A stretch of DNA of 64,000 nt from contig JAIVFJ010000043.1 in NCBI GenBank assembly GCA_025765615.1, positions 186,001 through 250,000 on the forward strand. The letters are read 5' to 3'. The stretch is from Zopfochytrium polystomum. Taxonomy: Eukaryota; Chytridiomycota; Chytridiomycetes; Chytridiales; Chytridiaceae. How positions within the stretch are numbered: the first letter of the stretch is position 1; the number at the start of each line of letters is the position of its first letter. Of the stretch, positions 21,479-32,851 are shown piece after piece. The notes below the pieces were generated by a model. It was not told the DNA's origin. It saw only the letters and a list, made by a program, of their open reading frames with translations, and did no database searches. The translations under genes were made by a program, and so were the position numbers.

Positions 21479-22313
21479 CTTCTTTTAGTGGTACAGTTCA
21501 GCGGAAAATCAGGCAGTTGGATACTGAAGACTCTTTCAAATGCGAGTGAAAGGAAACGCAGTCTTGACCCGGAGACTCGGAAGACCGACTCGGAGGAGGG
21601 TGGGAGGGCGGCTCGGAGGGGGCGACCGACAGACCCTGACCTCTCTCCACAACCACCACCGTGCAGCCCAGCAACAAGGTGAGCAAAGGGCTGCTTATCA
21701 CACAGACAGACAGACCGCGCACGGTCGATCGGGTGGACGCGAAAAAGCCCGGGTTGAACGCCGAGTCACGCTCCTCAAGCGCTCACCCCAACTGACGGCT
21801 CATACTGCTTCTAGTGGAAAGGGGAGAAGCGCTGGCGGGGCAGCTGGAACACTCTCTTCAACCGCAACTAACACATTGAACATGCAAAAACTGCACCAAA
21901 GTTGTTGAGAACTGCATTCCACTTCTTCGATGGATGGAAAATCGAACGGCTTCTTAAGTTACTGCAGCTCCATAGTTGCATCTGATGATTCTGGTAAGCA
22001 GAAGTGTTGTGTACCGATCACCACAACTTTCCCCCCCTCAAATTCTGGTAGCCGTCTTTGTCCAGGAGGAGCACCACTTCCACAGCGGCGTGCCCAGCTG
22101 CTTATTCGTGGACTTCCAAGTTCCGGCCGCCTCAATAGTGTTTCCGAGGAAGTCCTTGGACCAGGAATTTTCCCAACGCTCTGACTGACCTGGGGCGGGA
22201 GGCTCGATGTCTGGAAATGGGAGACTAAAGAATTGGAGAAGAAAAAAAACTAAAAGCATTGCCGTCTGGTAGGCGTCTTGTGTGCTTTTTTTTTCCCCAC
22301 GTTTGGAAGCGCC
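21479..22313. other. Intergenic region
   Basis: Lies between the tandem coiled-coil units and the 3' end of the Q/P-rich gene. It may include an upstream exon of the coiled-coil unit. No motif, repeat or RNA gene was recognised. Confidence 0.35.
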
Positions 22314-24755
22314 TCACTTCCACAGTTTCACGGTAAACTTCTTCCCCTCCTGCGCACCGCGCTTCGCCGACTGCGCGGGAGGTTCTGCACCCACGTCGCT
22401 GCCACCAACCGCCGGCCAGGCGCCCGACCTTTGCGGCGGGTAAAACTGCGGTATCGCCTGCTGCTGCTGTTGCTGCTGCACCTGGTACGGCCACTGACGA
22501 GGCTGCGGGTCCTGCGGCGGTTGCTGCTGCTGCTGCTGGTGGTGGTGGAACTCGAGTCTCGCGCGCAGGGCGGCGGAGGCGGGGTCCTCTGGGTGGAAGG
22601 GCGGCAGCGGGGTCGGGTGCTGGAGATACGGCTGAGGAGCAAGCGGTGGGTGTAGCTGGTGCTGCTGCTGCTGCTGCGGGTGTTGCGCGGGGAACTGGGG
22701 AGGCGCTGCTGAGCGCTGCTGGCTGTTGGCGGGGTGAAAATACTGCGGGTTGACCGCGACGGTGGCGGCGGCGGGGTGGTAATGAGGCTCCGGCGGGGCG
22801 CGTGGTGGAGGGAAGGGTGCTTGCGTGTGCGGGTGGTTCGGCGGTAGCTGGGGCTGGTACGGTTGTTGTTGGTGTGAGTGCTGTTGCTGGTCCATGTGCC
22901 CTTGCCGCGGCTGCTGCTGCTGCGGCTGCGGCTGTTGCGGCGGCTGTTGCTGCTGCGGCGGTGGCGGAGCGAAGAAGGGCGCGGCGAAGGTTGCCGGGGT
23001 CGCGGCCCGGGCGCGCGAATCCATCAGCGGCGGCGCCTGCCACTGCGCTGGCTGCGGCGCGCAGGAACTGCTCGAGTGCGGTTGGCCAGGCGGTTGCGGC
23101 GGCGGTTGTTGTTGATACGGTGCGTGCACTTGTTGGGGCGAAGACGGGTAAGGGTGCGCCTGATGCCAGTGGAGCTGCTCGGATTGCTCCGGCTGCTGCT
23201 GCCACGATTGGTGCGGAAAAGGGTAGGACTGCTTTCGGGCGACCGGTTCCTTGGCAAAGGCTGGGGGCGGCATCACCCTCGGATCGGCTTCGAACACCGT
23301 CGCGTGGAGGCGCGGGACGGGCTCCGAGTATTGCCGTGTCATCATCACCGGCATCTGCGGAAGGGAGCTCTTGTGCTTCAACCGCGTCCATTCGAGTTCT
23401 AGCTGCTGCCGTTGCTGTTTCAGAGTCTTCTGTGTGGGAGGAGACGCCGGGCTTGGGAAGTACGGCTCTGCAGGCTGCGTCGGTGCGAACAGGTTTTGTA
23501 TGTTCTGTTGGGCGTCGAACTGTCCCTGAGCGGGAGCGGCAGGAGCTGGGAGGGCCGGCGTAGGGGCTACGGCTTGACGATGACCAGGTAGTTTTTCCAA
23601 CACTGGAATTGGCACCGCTATCTCCCGAGCCGGTGCGGTGTCCTTTGGTGCGTTCGGTCGCTGCTCGCGCTCCCGCAGCTGCAGTTGCAGCTGCTGCTGT
23701 TGCTGCGTTGCACCCATCTCCGCCTCGGCCAACCGCTTCGCTTGCTTCGCAGCCTTCCTAGCCTCCTTCAGAGCGGCGCGCTCGCGCTCGTCCTCCTGTT
23801 CCTGCAACGACTGACCGTAGCTTTCAATTCCCGACATGAACATCGCCGCACGCCAGCTCGCCCCCGCCTTTGGCTTCTTCTGGGGCTTCTTTTTAGGCTT
23901 TGGCTTCAACAGCGTCGGCGACACGTCGCGGGAGCGCGCCGACGACCGGTGGTGCTGGTCGTGCCGGTCGTGCCGGTCGTGTTCGCGGTGCGACGATGAT
24001 GACGGGCGGCGGCCCGGCGGGAACATTGGCGACGGTGGCTCGGCGGACGTCGGCGTCACGGTGGGTACAAACGTGGAGAAGGCCGAGTAGGAAATAACGT
24101 CGGTGGAAATCGTTGGAGTCGCCGTGGCACCGGAGCCGCGGCGAGACGAGGCGGCGCTGCTCAGCACGCTGACTACCGGAAGGATGATGGGGTGCGCAGG
24201 GGCGTGAACCGTGGATTCTGGTGCATGCGGATTGTGGGGAAGAACTCGCGTTTCAGAGGTACTTTCTGGCGTGTCGGGTAGTGTGCCTTTCATGTTTTCA
24301 TGCGCTTGGGCTGGAGAAGAACCGCGCGGAAGAGAAGCAAAGTCCGGGTCAGAGTTGTTGCCAAGAGCAGTGATGGTTGGCGGTGAATTCCTCCTGGCGG
24401 CGTTGGCAAGGGCCAAAAACAGCTGCTCCGGCGTGGGTGCCTCCTGGAGCGACTGGGGCGGCGGAGCTGCCGTGGCGCTGTTACCGTCGGTTGAGGGGCG
24501 ACGGCGAGAGTTGTTTCTTGAACCGATGTCGGCAATGCTGTTGCGGGACGAGCGCCGAGCCGTTATGACTGGAAGAGTAGTAGTGTTGCCATCAAAGTCG
24601 CTGCCCGTTTCGGTCCGGAGCTCTTGGTGCTTCCGTCGGCGTTGCGGCAGAGGCGGCGGTGGGGGCATGACAGGAAGAAAGTCGTCGTCCTCGTCGACTG
24701 GTAAGGCCGACATGAGGAAGGTGGCCGAGGCCTTTTGACGGGTAAGGATTCCCAT
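22314..24755 (-). CDS. Large Q/P-rich disordered protein
   Basis: An 813-residue frame without an evident intron. The start MGILTRQKASATFLM is chosen over an upstream in-frame Met because the intervening stretch is a CT-repeat-encoded Ser/Leu run. The N-terminal 300 residues are Ser/Thr/Pro-rich with many RRxS-like sites. A basic KPKPKKKPQKKPKAG block precedes WRAAMFMSGIESYGQSLQE, the only part that looks folded or conserved. A coiled coil (ERERAALKEARKAAKQAKRLAEAE) follows. The last 400 residues are polyQ/polyP with scattered aromatics. It ends EGKKFTVKLWK. This composition suits an RNA-binding or condensate scaffold or a transcription cofactor, but no domain is identified. Confidence 0.65.
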   Translation of the reverse strand: MGILTRQKASATFLMSALPVDEDDDFLPVMPPPPPLPQRRRKHQELRTETGSDFDGNTTTLPVITARRSSRNSIADIGSRNNSRRRPSTDGNSATAAPPPQSLQEAPTPEQLFLALANAARRNSPPTITALGNNSDPDFASLPRGSSPAQAHENMKGTLPDTPESTSETRVLPHNPHAPESTVHAPAHPIILPVVSVLSSAASSRRGSGATATPTISTDVISYSAFSTFVPTVTPTSAEPPSPMFPPGRRPSSSSHREHDRHDRHDQHHRSSARSRDVSPTLLKPKPKKKPQKKPKAGASWRAAMFMSGIESYGQSLQEQEDERERAALKEARKAAKQAKRLAEAEMGATQQQQQLQLQLREREQRPNAPKDTAPAREIAVPIPVLEKLPGHRQAVAPTPALPAPAAPAQGQFDAQQNIQNLFAPTQPAEPYFPSPASPPTQKTLKQQRQQLELEWTRLKHKSSLPQMPVMMTRQYSEPVPRLHATVFEADPRVMPPPAFAKEPVARKQSYPFPHQSWQQQPEQSEQLHWHQAHPYPSSPQQVHAPYQQQPPPQPPGQPHSSSSCAPQPAQWQAPPLMDSRARAATPATFAAPFFAPPPPQQQQPPQQPQPQQQQPRQGHMDQQQHSHQQQPYQPQLPPNHPHTQAPFPPPRAPPEPHYHPAAATVAVNPQYFHPANSQQRSAAPPQFPAQHPQQQQQHQLHPPLAPQPYLQHPTPLPPFHPEDPASAALRARLEFHHHQQQQQQPPQDPQPRQWPYQVQQQQQQQAIPQFYPPQRSGAWPAVGGSDVGAEPPAQSAKRGAQEGKKFTVKLWK

Positions 24756-25990
24756 TATCTGGCCGAGCGAACCGCGAGAGGGCGGGCCGTGGGCAGTGAG
24801 TGTGGCGAGTCGCGGTGGCTGGCTGGCTGGCTTGGTGGCTGGGCTGCTGCTGCCTGCCGGTTGGGCTTTTTTTTTTTTTTGAGACAGACAGCAAGAAAGA
24901 GAGAGTGAGAGAGAGAGAGACAGACAGAGAGCGGGAAGAGAAATTTCCGCTGTGGAGCAAAATGGGTTCAGCAAACAGGTTCAAAATGGACACGCCCGAT
25001 TGATTCAAACTGGTCCAGAAGAGGAAAAAGAACCGGGGCCACCCACCACCAATCAGAACCGCCCACTATCCTGTGGTCGTCATTCATTGCCCGTTCTTGA
25101 TTATTGAAAACCCACGGTTGACCGCGCAGAAGCTCCCATAAACCACCAATGCCGCACCTGGATGCTCGGTAATTCTGGGCTAATGGGTGCAGACAGTTTA
25201 TTAATCATCATGCTCATTTGCGCAGACAAGTTCCCCCCCCACCACAACCCACGCTCCGTCTCGGCATTGTTGCCACCAGCCCAGCCCTCCCCGCCGCTGT
25301 CGCTGGGCCCACACTTGTGCAGTAGGAGTAGGGATGGACGCTGTAATGATCAACGGGGAAAGCACATGAGACTAGACACAGAAACGAAAAATTGGCTTGC
25401 CACTAGTCGCTGGGTGTGTGGTAGAGAATCGAGAAGGGACGCTTATTGTGCGAAGAGTAAAACAGCCCTCGAGCGGCGGCACCGGGCGTGTCGCCTGGTC
25501 GCCGCCGCTGCCCCCCGCGTCACTGCGCTGGTGTCAGAGCTGTCGACGCCGCCGCTCCACGCGCTCGCCCCAATCGTGATCCTCCGGAGCCACGGGAAGC
25601 TTGCCCGCGACGGCGGCGGCGCGAAGAGGGCCGGAACCGCGCTGGGAAACGAGTCCGCGTTGGCATCCCATTCGCATCTCGCTCAAAACCCGTTCACCGC
25701 TCTGCCCGCTGGAAACTGGCAGGGACCTGGTCGAGACGGAACCAGAAACGACCCACGACAACCCGGCAGATACCGGGTTGTCTGGCTGAAATTTGTGTGT
25801 GGGCGAACCCGACCTTGCAAGCGAGAGAGGAAACACAATGTCACAAGCCATCCACGAGAGACCGAGACAAGCGCAAAAGATACTTCCCCCCAACTTAGAC
25901 GAAATCATCTGATACGCACACACTATTTCATCGTTGTAAACACAAACGAAACTGTTCGATAATCTATGTACAACACAGCGGAGCTAACAT
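24756..25990. other. Intergenic region with long uncharacterised open frames
   Basis: A GA/GAGA tract lies near 24895-24930, just upstream of the Q/P-rich gene. A plus-strand frame at about 25160-25962 and an antisense frame at 25534-25923 are both open, but neither shows motifs or a consistent codon bias. I do not call a gene here. Confidence 0.35.
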
Positions 25991-27541
25991 TCAGTCTTCC
26001 TCCTCACCGTCGACGTCACGGATTGCTGCCGTTCTCACGTCCTTTGACGTGGTCTTTATTTCCAGCCCAGACTCTCGCCACCACTGCAGAACGTGCGGTT
26101 TGCCTCTGGCGCCGTCAAAGGCGCGCGCCGAGTACCGCATCGGAAGCCCGCTTTCTTTCATCCACCAGTCCAGGACAGATATATGCCCCCTCTGGCTCGC
26201 AATATCCACGGCGCAGTTCGAGTACTGCAGTCGATGCGGGAGGACCGGGGCGCTGCGTCCGTTTCGCCCCTTGCGGTCCCCAGTGCCAAAAGCTCCCAAC
26301 CGCGCCGGAAGCTGGGTCCACCAGCGGAGTGCTTCAACCTGGCCACTGGCGCTTGCGTCATCGAGGATGAACCGGTTGAAGCGGAGCTTGAGGCCGCTGT
26401 CGGCCCACCACTGGAGAACATCGATGCGGCCCGCCTTGGTGGCATCGTCCATTGCGTCTGGCGAGTACTTGAGCTGGAGGCGGCCACGGTGGCGCAGCCA
26501 CCAGTCGAGAACTGCGAGGTGGCCGTTGCGGCTTGCGAGGTCCATGGCACGCGTCGAGTGCAGAACCTTGATCTTATTTTGGTGATTCAACCACTCGAGG
26601 ACGCCAAACTGGCCGTCGGCGCTGGCGCAGTCGATGAGGAGGTTGTCGTACATTAGTTCGAATCCGCTGTCGACCCACCACTGGAGAACGACGACCTGGC
26701 CGGCCCTGGCGGCGAAGTCGATCGCACCCGCCGTGTACTTGAAAGTCAAACCGCTACTTTTCCACCAGTCGAGCACTTCAATGTGACCATTCTTGCTCGC
26801 TCCGTCGACAGCGGCTTCGGAGTACTTGATCTGGCAGTCTTTTTCCATCGTCCAGCTCAGAACCGCGACGTGCCCGTTTGCGCTCGGCCCGTCAAGGTCA
26901 ATCGCACCCAGTACGTGCTTCTTGAGGAAGCACGCGGAATCGTTTTGTGTTTCTGGCCAATGGTCCATCCACCACTGAAGCACGTCAACATGTCCCGCTT
27001 CGGCTGCATTCGCCACAGCACAGGGAGGATGACAAAATCGTAAGAGGCTTGCTCTGGAATGGTCCAACCACCATTGAAGCACAGCAACATGGCCGCTCCT
27101 GCTCGCAATATCCATTGGTCTCGGCGGGTTCCGGGTGTAGTCCTCGAACATGTAAGGCCCCAGCTCGCAGTCCCTCCACCACTGCAACACGTTGATGTCT
27201 CCATTGCGGCTGGCGGCAACGACCGAATCGACGGAAAACGGAAACGAGAAGGACCATCGGGCGCGGGAATTCGGCTCGGGCAGCGGCGCTGACGCTCCTG
27301 AATCCAACCTGCGGCGGTGCACGAGCAGCATCTCGGCAAGGGCGAGGGCGTCGCCCGCTGCGCTTGCAGCGTCGAACGGTTTGCGTCCTTGATCGAGGAG
27401 AGCGCCGTACTGCAGAGCGCGCAGACGTAGCAGAGTGGCAAGGCGGCAGCGATCGCGCGGACCCTCAATAGCGCGACAGATCGTGGCGAGGACGAGAGGA
27501 GGCAAAGGTGGAGCAGCTAACTCCGCTGCAGTTGCATTCAT
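25991..27541 (-). CDS. Chytrid-type ankyrin-like repeat protein (VLQWW repeats)
   Basis: An uninterrupted 516-residue frame. After an N-terminal helical region (LPPLVLATICRAIEGPRDRCR), at least eleven units of roughly 35 residues follow. Each has the pattern GHVxVLQWWxxxxx then A-(M/I)-D-x-A-(S/A). Examples are GHVAVLQWWLDHS, GHIEVLDWWKSSGL, GQVVVLQWWVDSGF and GHISVLDWWMKESG. This is an ankyrin variant with a double Trp in the second helix, which I know as an expanded family in chytrid genomes. Such repeats bind proteins; partners are unknown. The start MNATAAEL is the first Met. The acidic C-terminus VDGEEED follows a partial repeat. Confidence 0.85.
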   Translation of the reverse strand: MNATAAELAAPPLPPLVLATICRAIEGPRDRCRLATLLRLRALQYGALLDQGRKPFDAASAAGDALALAEMLLVHRRRLDSGASAPLPEPNSRARWSFSFPFSVDSVVAASRNGDINVLQWWRDCELGPYMFEDYTRNPPRPMDIASRSGHVAVLQWWLDHSRASLLRFCHPPCAVANAAEAGHVDVLQWWMDHWPETQNDSACFLKKHVLGAIDLDGPSANGHVAVLSWTMEKDCQIKYSEAAVDGASKNGHIEVLDWWKSSGLTFKYTAGAIDFAARAGQVVVLQWWVDSGFELMYDNLLIDCASADGQFGVLEWLNHQNKIKVLHSTRAMDLASRNGHLAVLDWWLRHRGRLQLKYSPDAMDDATKAGRIDVLQWWADSGLKLRFNRFILDDASASGQVEALRWWTQLPARLGAFGTGDRKGRNGRSAPVLPHRLQYSNCAVDIASQRGHISVLDWWMKESGLPMRYSARAFDGARGKPHVLQWWRESGLEIKTTSKDVRTAAIRDVDGEEED

Positions 27542-27908
27542 GGCTGCGTCCAGGCGCCGTCACTTGGCAGGTTGCGGGGAGTGGCCGGGCAGAGTTTTGG
27601 AGGAACAGTGCCGGCTGGCCGGCTTCGTCCTCTGGGTGGCAAAGGTCAACGACTCAACGAAGCAAGTCATTCATTTTATATTGCCTGGACAACCTTTTTT
27701 GTGTGCGTTGAAATGGAGTAGTAGATTGCAGCTGAAGGCTGCGAATCTAGCTGCATCAGCTTGCTGCCGCTATATCAGATTCAGGTGGCAGTGATGGAGA
27801 ATGTACTGTAACAAGATTTAAACGATAGGAGGTCCTAGTGCGGCGAAAGGGCGCACAAACGCGTACATATAAAGGAGTTTGACGTGGCAGGCAAGACGTT
27901 CATTTAAG
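27542..27908. promoter_or_regulatory. Divergent promoter region with TATA box for INTS11
   Basis: This 366-base spacer divides the ankyrin-like gene (leftward) from INTS11 (rightward). TATAAA at 27868-27873 lies 35 bases before the INTS11 ATG, close enough that the 5' leader would be very short. Nothing else is recognised. Confidence 0.45.
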
Positions 27909-29750
27909 ATGGGCAGGATCCGGTGCGTGCCGCTGGGGGCGGGCCAGGACGTCGGCCGCAGCTGCATCCTCCTGACGATCGGCGACAAGAACGTGATGCT
28001 CGACTGCGGCCTCCACATGGCATACAACGACGACCGCAAGTGGCCCGACTTCAGCTACCTGTCCAAGTCGGGCAACTTCAACGAAGTGCTCGACTGCATC
28101 ATCATCTCGCACTTCCACCTGGACCACTGCGGCGCCCTGCCCTACTTCACAGAGGTCTGCGGCTACGACGGCCCCATCTACATGACGCATCCGACACGCG
28201 CAATCTGCCCGATCCTCCTGGAAGACATGCGCAAGGTCGTCGTCGACCGCAAGGGCGAGTCCAACTTTTTCACCTCGGACGACATCAGGAACTGCCTGAA
28301 AAAAGTCATCCCCGTCAGCCTGCAGGAAACAGTGCAAGTTGACGAGGACCTTGAGATATCGCCATACTACGCGGGGCACGTGCTCGGCGCGGCCATGTTC
28401 AAGATCAAGGTGGCGGGACAGACTGTCTACACGGGCGACTACAACATGACACCCGACAGGCACCTCGGGTCCGCCTGGATCGACGCGTGCAAGCCGGATC
28501 TGCTGATCACCGAAACGACCTACGCTGTGACGATCCGCGCGTCGAAGCGGTCGCGCGAGCAGGACTTTTTGAAAAAAGTTCACGAGTGCGTCATGGCCGG
28601 CGGCAAGGTTCTGATCCCCGTATTTGCGCTGGGCCGAGCGCAGGAGCTGTGCCTCTTGGTCGACGAGTACTGGGAGCGCATGGCGCTGAAGGTGCCGGTC
28701 TACTTCTCAGCTGGATTGACAGAGAAGGCCAACCAGTTCTACAGGCTGTTCATTGGCTGGACGAACGAAAAGATCAAGAGCACCTATATGGAGCGAAACA
28801 TGTTCGACTTTAAGCACATCCAGTCGTTTGAGCGACATGTGGCCGACGAGCCCGGGCCGATGGTTGTCTTTGCCTCACCAGGCATGCTTCACGCCGGGAC
28901 GTCGTTGGACCTGTTCAAAAAGTGGTGCTACGATCCCAAAAACATGATCATTCTGCCTGGATACTGCGTGCCCGGTACCGTCGGCGCCCGCGTCCTTGCC
29001 GGCGAAAAGATTATTGAAACGGAGAAGGGCCAAAAGTATCACGTCAATCTGCAAGTGAAGAACCTCAGCTTCTCTGCGCACGCGGATGCCAAAGGAATCC
29101 TGCAACTGATTCAAATGGCACAACCGCGAAATGTGATGCTCGTCCACGGAGAGGCGAGAAAGATGGCCGTGCTAAAGAAGCGGATACAGATGGAGTTTGG
29201 CATCCCGTGCTTCGACCCGGGGAATGGCTCAACGGTTACCATCAAAACCGAGGACATGCTGCCAGTCGCTCTGTCCAACTCTGCATTTCAAAGAGTGCTG
29301 GATGCAAAGCCCGCACCTGGATGGTCTTTTGAGAAAGTCAAGCCCTTCTCCGGCCTGCTACAGTCAGACGAGAACTTAAACTGTCCTCGACTGCTGGATG
29401 CAAAAGAGGTGGAGGAAGAATTGGGCCTGACGCCAGTCCACATCAGGCAACGGTTGCGACGGCCTTTCGATGTGAAGAAGGCGCTGGCAATGGCGACAGA
29501 CCAGCGGTTTCCTGTAAAGTTTGAAGACGAACGCTACGCCGCAATGACTCTGCTGACCCGTGCATTGGAGCATTTGGCACGGTCCATGGGCTTGCACTTC
29601 AACGTCCCCCGCAGATACCTCGAAATTCGCGTTGGCGATGTCTGCGTATTGCTGGCTCCTTCCGGGCCAAGCGTCATTATTCAGTGGCTGCCAGACTCAG
29701 AGCAGCTTGCTGCGAGAATTCTCGCTGTCGTCAACTCAACGCTCCAGTGA
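27909..29750 (+). CDS. INTS11: Integrator complex subunit 11, CPSF73-like RNA endonuclease
   Basis: A metallo-beta-lactamase/beta-CASP nuclease that cleaves nascent RNA in the nucleus. The frame is intronless, 613 residues, start [16 protein letters not shown]. Zinc motifs are intact: [40 protein letters not shown]. The beta-CASP part has [53 protein letters not shown] and [31 protein letters not shown] and [11 protein letters not shown] follow the INTS11 pattern rather than CPSF73/Ysh1. The C-terminal roughly 130 residues would form the dimerisation region that pairs with INTS9. Dikaryotic fungi lack Integrator, so this gene is informative about lineage. Confidence 0.9.
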   Translation: MGRIRCVPLGAGQDVGRSCILLTIGDKNVMLDCGLHMAYNDDRKWPDFSYLSKSGNFNEVLDCIIISHFHLDHCGALPYFTEVCGYDGPIYMTHPTRAICPILLEDMRKVVVDRKGESNFFTSDDIRNCLKKVIPVSLQETVQVDEDLEISPYYAGHVLGAAMFKIKVAGQTVYTGDYNMTPDRHLGSAWIDACKPDLLITETTYAVTIRASKRSREQDFLKKVHECVMAGGKVLIPVFALGRAQELCLLVDEYWERMALKVPVYFSAGLTEKANQFYRLFIGWTNEKIKSTYMERNMFDFKHIQSFERHVADEPGPMVVFASPGMLHAGTSLDLFKKWCYDPKNMIILPGYCVPGTVGARVLAGEKIIETEKGQKYHVNLQVKNLSFSAHADAKGILQLIQMAQPRNVMLVHGEARKMAVLKKRIQMEFGIPCFDPGNGSTVTIKTEDMLPVALSNSAFQRVLDAKPAPGWSFEKVKPFSGLLQSDENLNCPRLLDAKEVEEELGLTPVHIRQRLRRPFDVKKALAMATDQRFPVKFEDERYAAMTLLTRALEHLARSMGLHFNVPRRYLEIRVGDVCVLLAPSGPSVIIQWLPDSEQLAARILAVVNSTLQ

Positions 29751-29805
29751 CATCATCACCCGCATTCACTACACTACATTAAATTATAAAGTTTTTGAGT
29801 TTGTC

Positions 29806-32677
29806 ATGCCCAGTGCAGATACAAGAAGAAGCTCAGCCGTCTCGCGGCGACAGTCCACCGTCCAGACCAGCGGAACGAGACCAGCCTCAGGCGACGAACA
29901 GGGCCCAGCCGCCGCGAATGCCGGTGCGTCGGGCGCCGCATCCAAAGCCGCGGCCGGCGGCCGGAACACCGAGCAGCAAAAGCTCGCGCGGGCCATCATA
30001 CTCTTTGACTACATCGACCGCGAACAAGCGCGCGAAGCCGCCAGCCGCCGGATCCAGCAGGAGGCGCGGATGTGGGCCGGCCACGCGCGCGTGTCCAGCC
30101 GGTCGGCCGACATGGAGCGACGGCGACAGCAGCGCGAGCAGGAGGACGCCGAGCGGCGGTCGGCGGCGGCCGCACGACGACGGGAGGCCCTGGTCGGCAT
30201 CCACGCTCCCGACATTTTGGTGCGCAGGAGCCGGTCGCCGCCGGCGAGGGCTACCGCGGCGGTCGCAAGGCCGGACGCGGGCGCGGGGTGGGATCGACCG
30301 TTGGCGACCTCTGCTTCGGCGTCGCCGCCGCAACCGGCACCGCCGAATCCCATTGCTCGACAATTCAGCGTCGCCGCCCCAAACGTCGAAGTGCGCGCGC
30401 CGTCGACGTCCACCGGGCCGCCCGCGCTGCGGCGACAGCTGTCCATCTCGCTCAACCCCGAAAGCCGCGCCGGGAGCGTCAACCCCGCCGGCTCGCTGCC
30501 CGACGCGCGCTTCCCCGTCGCCACGGTGCGCTCGTTTTCGGCGTACAGCGCGCGGTCGAACCACAACGACCACGGCAGCGCCGTCGTGCTCCCGCCGGAC
30601 GCCTCCTCCCTGACGCGGCAAGAGTCCGGCGCCGCCGCTGGCTCCCTGTTCCCGTCGCCGGAGCCCCCGCGCGCGGGAAGGCGGCCGCTGTTCCGGAGCG
30701 CGGCGTACCGGAAGCAGGCGGCGGAGCAGCATCGCGAACGGCGAATGTGGAGCGCGCCACGCGCGCCGCCGCCGCCGCGGTACGAGGCGGATCCGGAGCT
30801 GTTGCGCGAGTCGAACCGGCGGCTGTACAGCGCGATCCGCGCGCTCAAGGATCGGAGGGAGGTGGAGCGGCAGCGCCGGCTGGAGGACAAGAGGAAGAAG
30901 GAGAGGAAAGCGGTCAACCCGGCCGTCATGACCGTGTTTCATTCCGAGGCGGCGTTCGCCGACTTTTCGGCGAGGTACTCGCATCCGATGATGGAAAAGC
31001 CAAAGAAGAAGCTGGTGAGCTGGGGAGCAGGAAGCTCTCTTTCATTATATTCTAATCGGCCCCAAACGCTTATTTTTTTTTCTTTTCTTCTTGTGGCAGA
31101 CCATTGAGGTGTTCCAGCACGTTGTCAGCGAGCGCCTGATGCACAAAAAGAGCATGCTCCTGCAAGCAGAACGCAACCGCGAGCAGACGGTCATCCTGAG
31201 CAAAGTGCAGCACGGGACGCTGGCGGTACCCATCCCTCTCGACCACGCCGCGCCGTTCTTTGCCTCGGACCTCCTTCGCCACCACCATCATGACCCGCAG
31301 ACCCCAGAGGCTGCGCCGGCCGCCGACGACGGCGGCGGTGCGGCGGCGGCGGCGCGGACCGCGTCCCACAGCTCGCTGCCGTCGTCGTCCCGCAGCCCGT
31401 CCGTGCTCACAGACACGGTCGCCGGCACCGTCACCGCTGTCGCCGCCACGGTACCGACCGCGCCGGTCCCGCGCAGCAGCCACGCGCACAGCAGCCTCGG
31501 CAGCGGCAGCAGCAGCGCGGACGCGCGAGCGGCTGCGGCGATGGCGACGGCCCAGTCGCGGCTGGCGGGGTCGCGGCGCGGACTGGCGGTGGCGGCGACG
31601 GACGCGGGGGAGGCGAAGGAGCGGTGGCGGATAAGGCGGATGCAGCGGAGTGCGGTGTTGCGGGGGTTTGCGGAGGGAGAGGAGGGAAAGGAGGAGGAGG
31701 AGGATGATGACGATGAAGATGGGGAGGGCAGGGGGGAAGGTGGCGGTGCGGTCGCGGGGCTGGGGCGTGGGGAGTGGGAGGGGGTTGAAGACGGGGTGGG
31801 AGACGCGGTCGAGCTGAACGAGGCGCGGAACGATCACGGGCACGGAGGTGCAAAGGACAGGCGCCGCGGCAGTCTTCGCGGCGTTTCGCGGCCGGGGTCT
31901 GCGGCGACGGCGGGTGGTGGCGGCGCTGGCGGCAGGCGAAGCCGGCTCGGGTCGCTGTCGGTGCATCCCGGGGCCACTGCAGCGCGGCCTGGCGAGCAGC
32001 GGCCGCTTGACGAGGAAGATGAAACGGACAAGGGCGGCGACGATGGCGACGACAATGACGACGGCGGCGGCGACGGCCATGGCGATGGCGCATCGTCCAG
32101 TGAGGCGGCCGGCGGCGAGCCGCAGCGACGGCGGTTTTGCCCGTCGGCTGACGTTGCGCAGCTGCCGCGGCTGGTGTCGCTAGTGCGCGAAGCCGGGTCG
32201 CGGAGCGCGCGGAGCGCGCGAAGCCGCGTCGTCGTTGGCGGCGGCGGCGGCAGCGGTAACGGCACCGCGGGACGTGCTGTCACGTTTTCCAGGCAGCGCC
32301 AGTCCGAGTTGGCGCAAGGTCTCGCTGAGGAGGAGCCCGAGCTGCCCGGCGCCAACAGCCCGACGGAACAGTCTGTCGTCGAAGCAAGGGTCCACGAGCA
32401 GGAAGACAACGCCAGCTCGTTCGACGCGGCTTACGCAAAACCGCCGGAGCGCGACGAACACCCGACCGCAACGCGCCCGCAGACGGCCAAAAAGAAGCGG
32501 TGGCAGCACATTGACTTGTCGGCGTCGAGCGAGTTTAGCAGAACCATCGTGCCGACAAAGTGGCGGCCGTCGACGTCCATCGCGTCGTGCTCGACAGAGT
32601 CGGCGCGGTGGGCTGAAGCAGAGCCGGTTTCCTTTCCAAAGTTGATGCGAGTTTGGGGGCTAGGGGCAGACGATTAG
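29806..32677 (+). CDS. Unrecognised disordered protein with coiled-coil segments
   Basis: Two exons: 29806 to about 31013, and about 31100-32677. The donor is GTGAGC after KPKKKL; the acceptor is TGGCAG before TIEVFQHVVSERLMHKKSML. The start MPSADTRRSS lies 56 bases after the INTS11 stop. Structured-looking parts are LARAIILFDYIDREQAREAASRR, ALKDRREVERQRRLEDKRKKE and FHSEAAFADFSARYSHPMMEKP, which runs into the second exon's amphipathic helix. The remainder is Ser/Pro/Ala/Arg-rich, then Gly/Asp/Glu-rich. The pattern (conserved helices in a disordered chain) recalls flagellar or cytoskeletal proteins, but I cannot assign it. A long antisense frame here is due to high GC. Confidence 0.6.
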
Positions 32678-32851
32678 GCAGAGTGGGAAAAAATAACGGG
32701 GATTTGATAAAGAGTAGCTGTCGTTTTATCTGTAACGTGCTTTATTAGAGGATCCTGTCCCGAGTTAAAACAGCAATTGGATCGCAAACGCCGTGGTCCA
32801 CAAGCGGGTAGTTCCCCCCAACTACAAAAAAAAACAGAAACCCCGCCTCAT

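Noticed and set aside
22802..23563. A 253-residue Ala-rich plus-strand frame
   Set aside because: Complement of CAG/CCG repeats in the Q/P-rich gene.
25162..25962. A 266-residue plus-strand frame between the Q/P-rich and ankyrin-like genes
   Set aside because: No domain, inconsistent codon bias and a competing antisense frame. Not enough to call a gene.
27900..28583. A 227-residue antisense frame opposite INTS11
   Set aside because: INTS11 catalytic motifs lie on the plus strand throughout; the antisense frame is a shadow of GC-rich codons.
27909..29750. CPSF73/Ysh1 polyadenylation nuclease
   Set aside because: [22 protein letters not shown] and the first 20 residues follow INTS11; CPSF73 differs at these points.
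29887..30984. A 365-residue antisense frame opposite the unrecognised disordered protein
   Set aside because: Arg-rich composition with no motif. It mirrors a high-GC3 sense frame whose exon join and helices look real.
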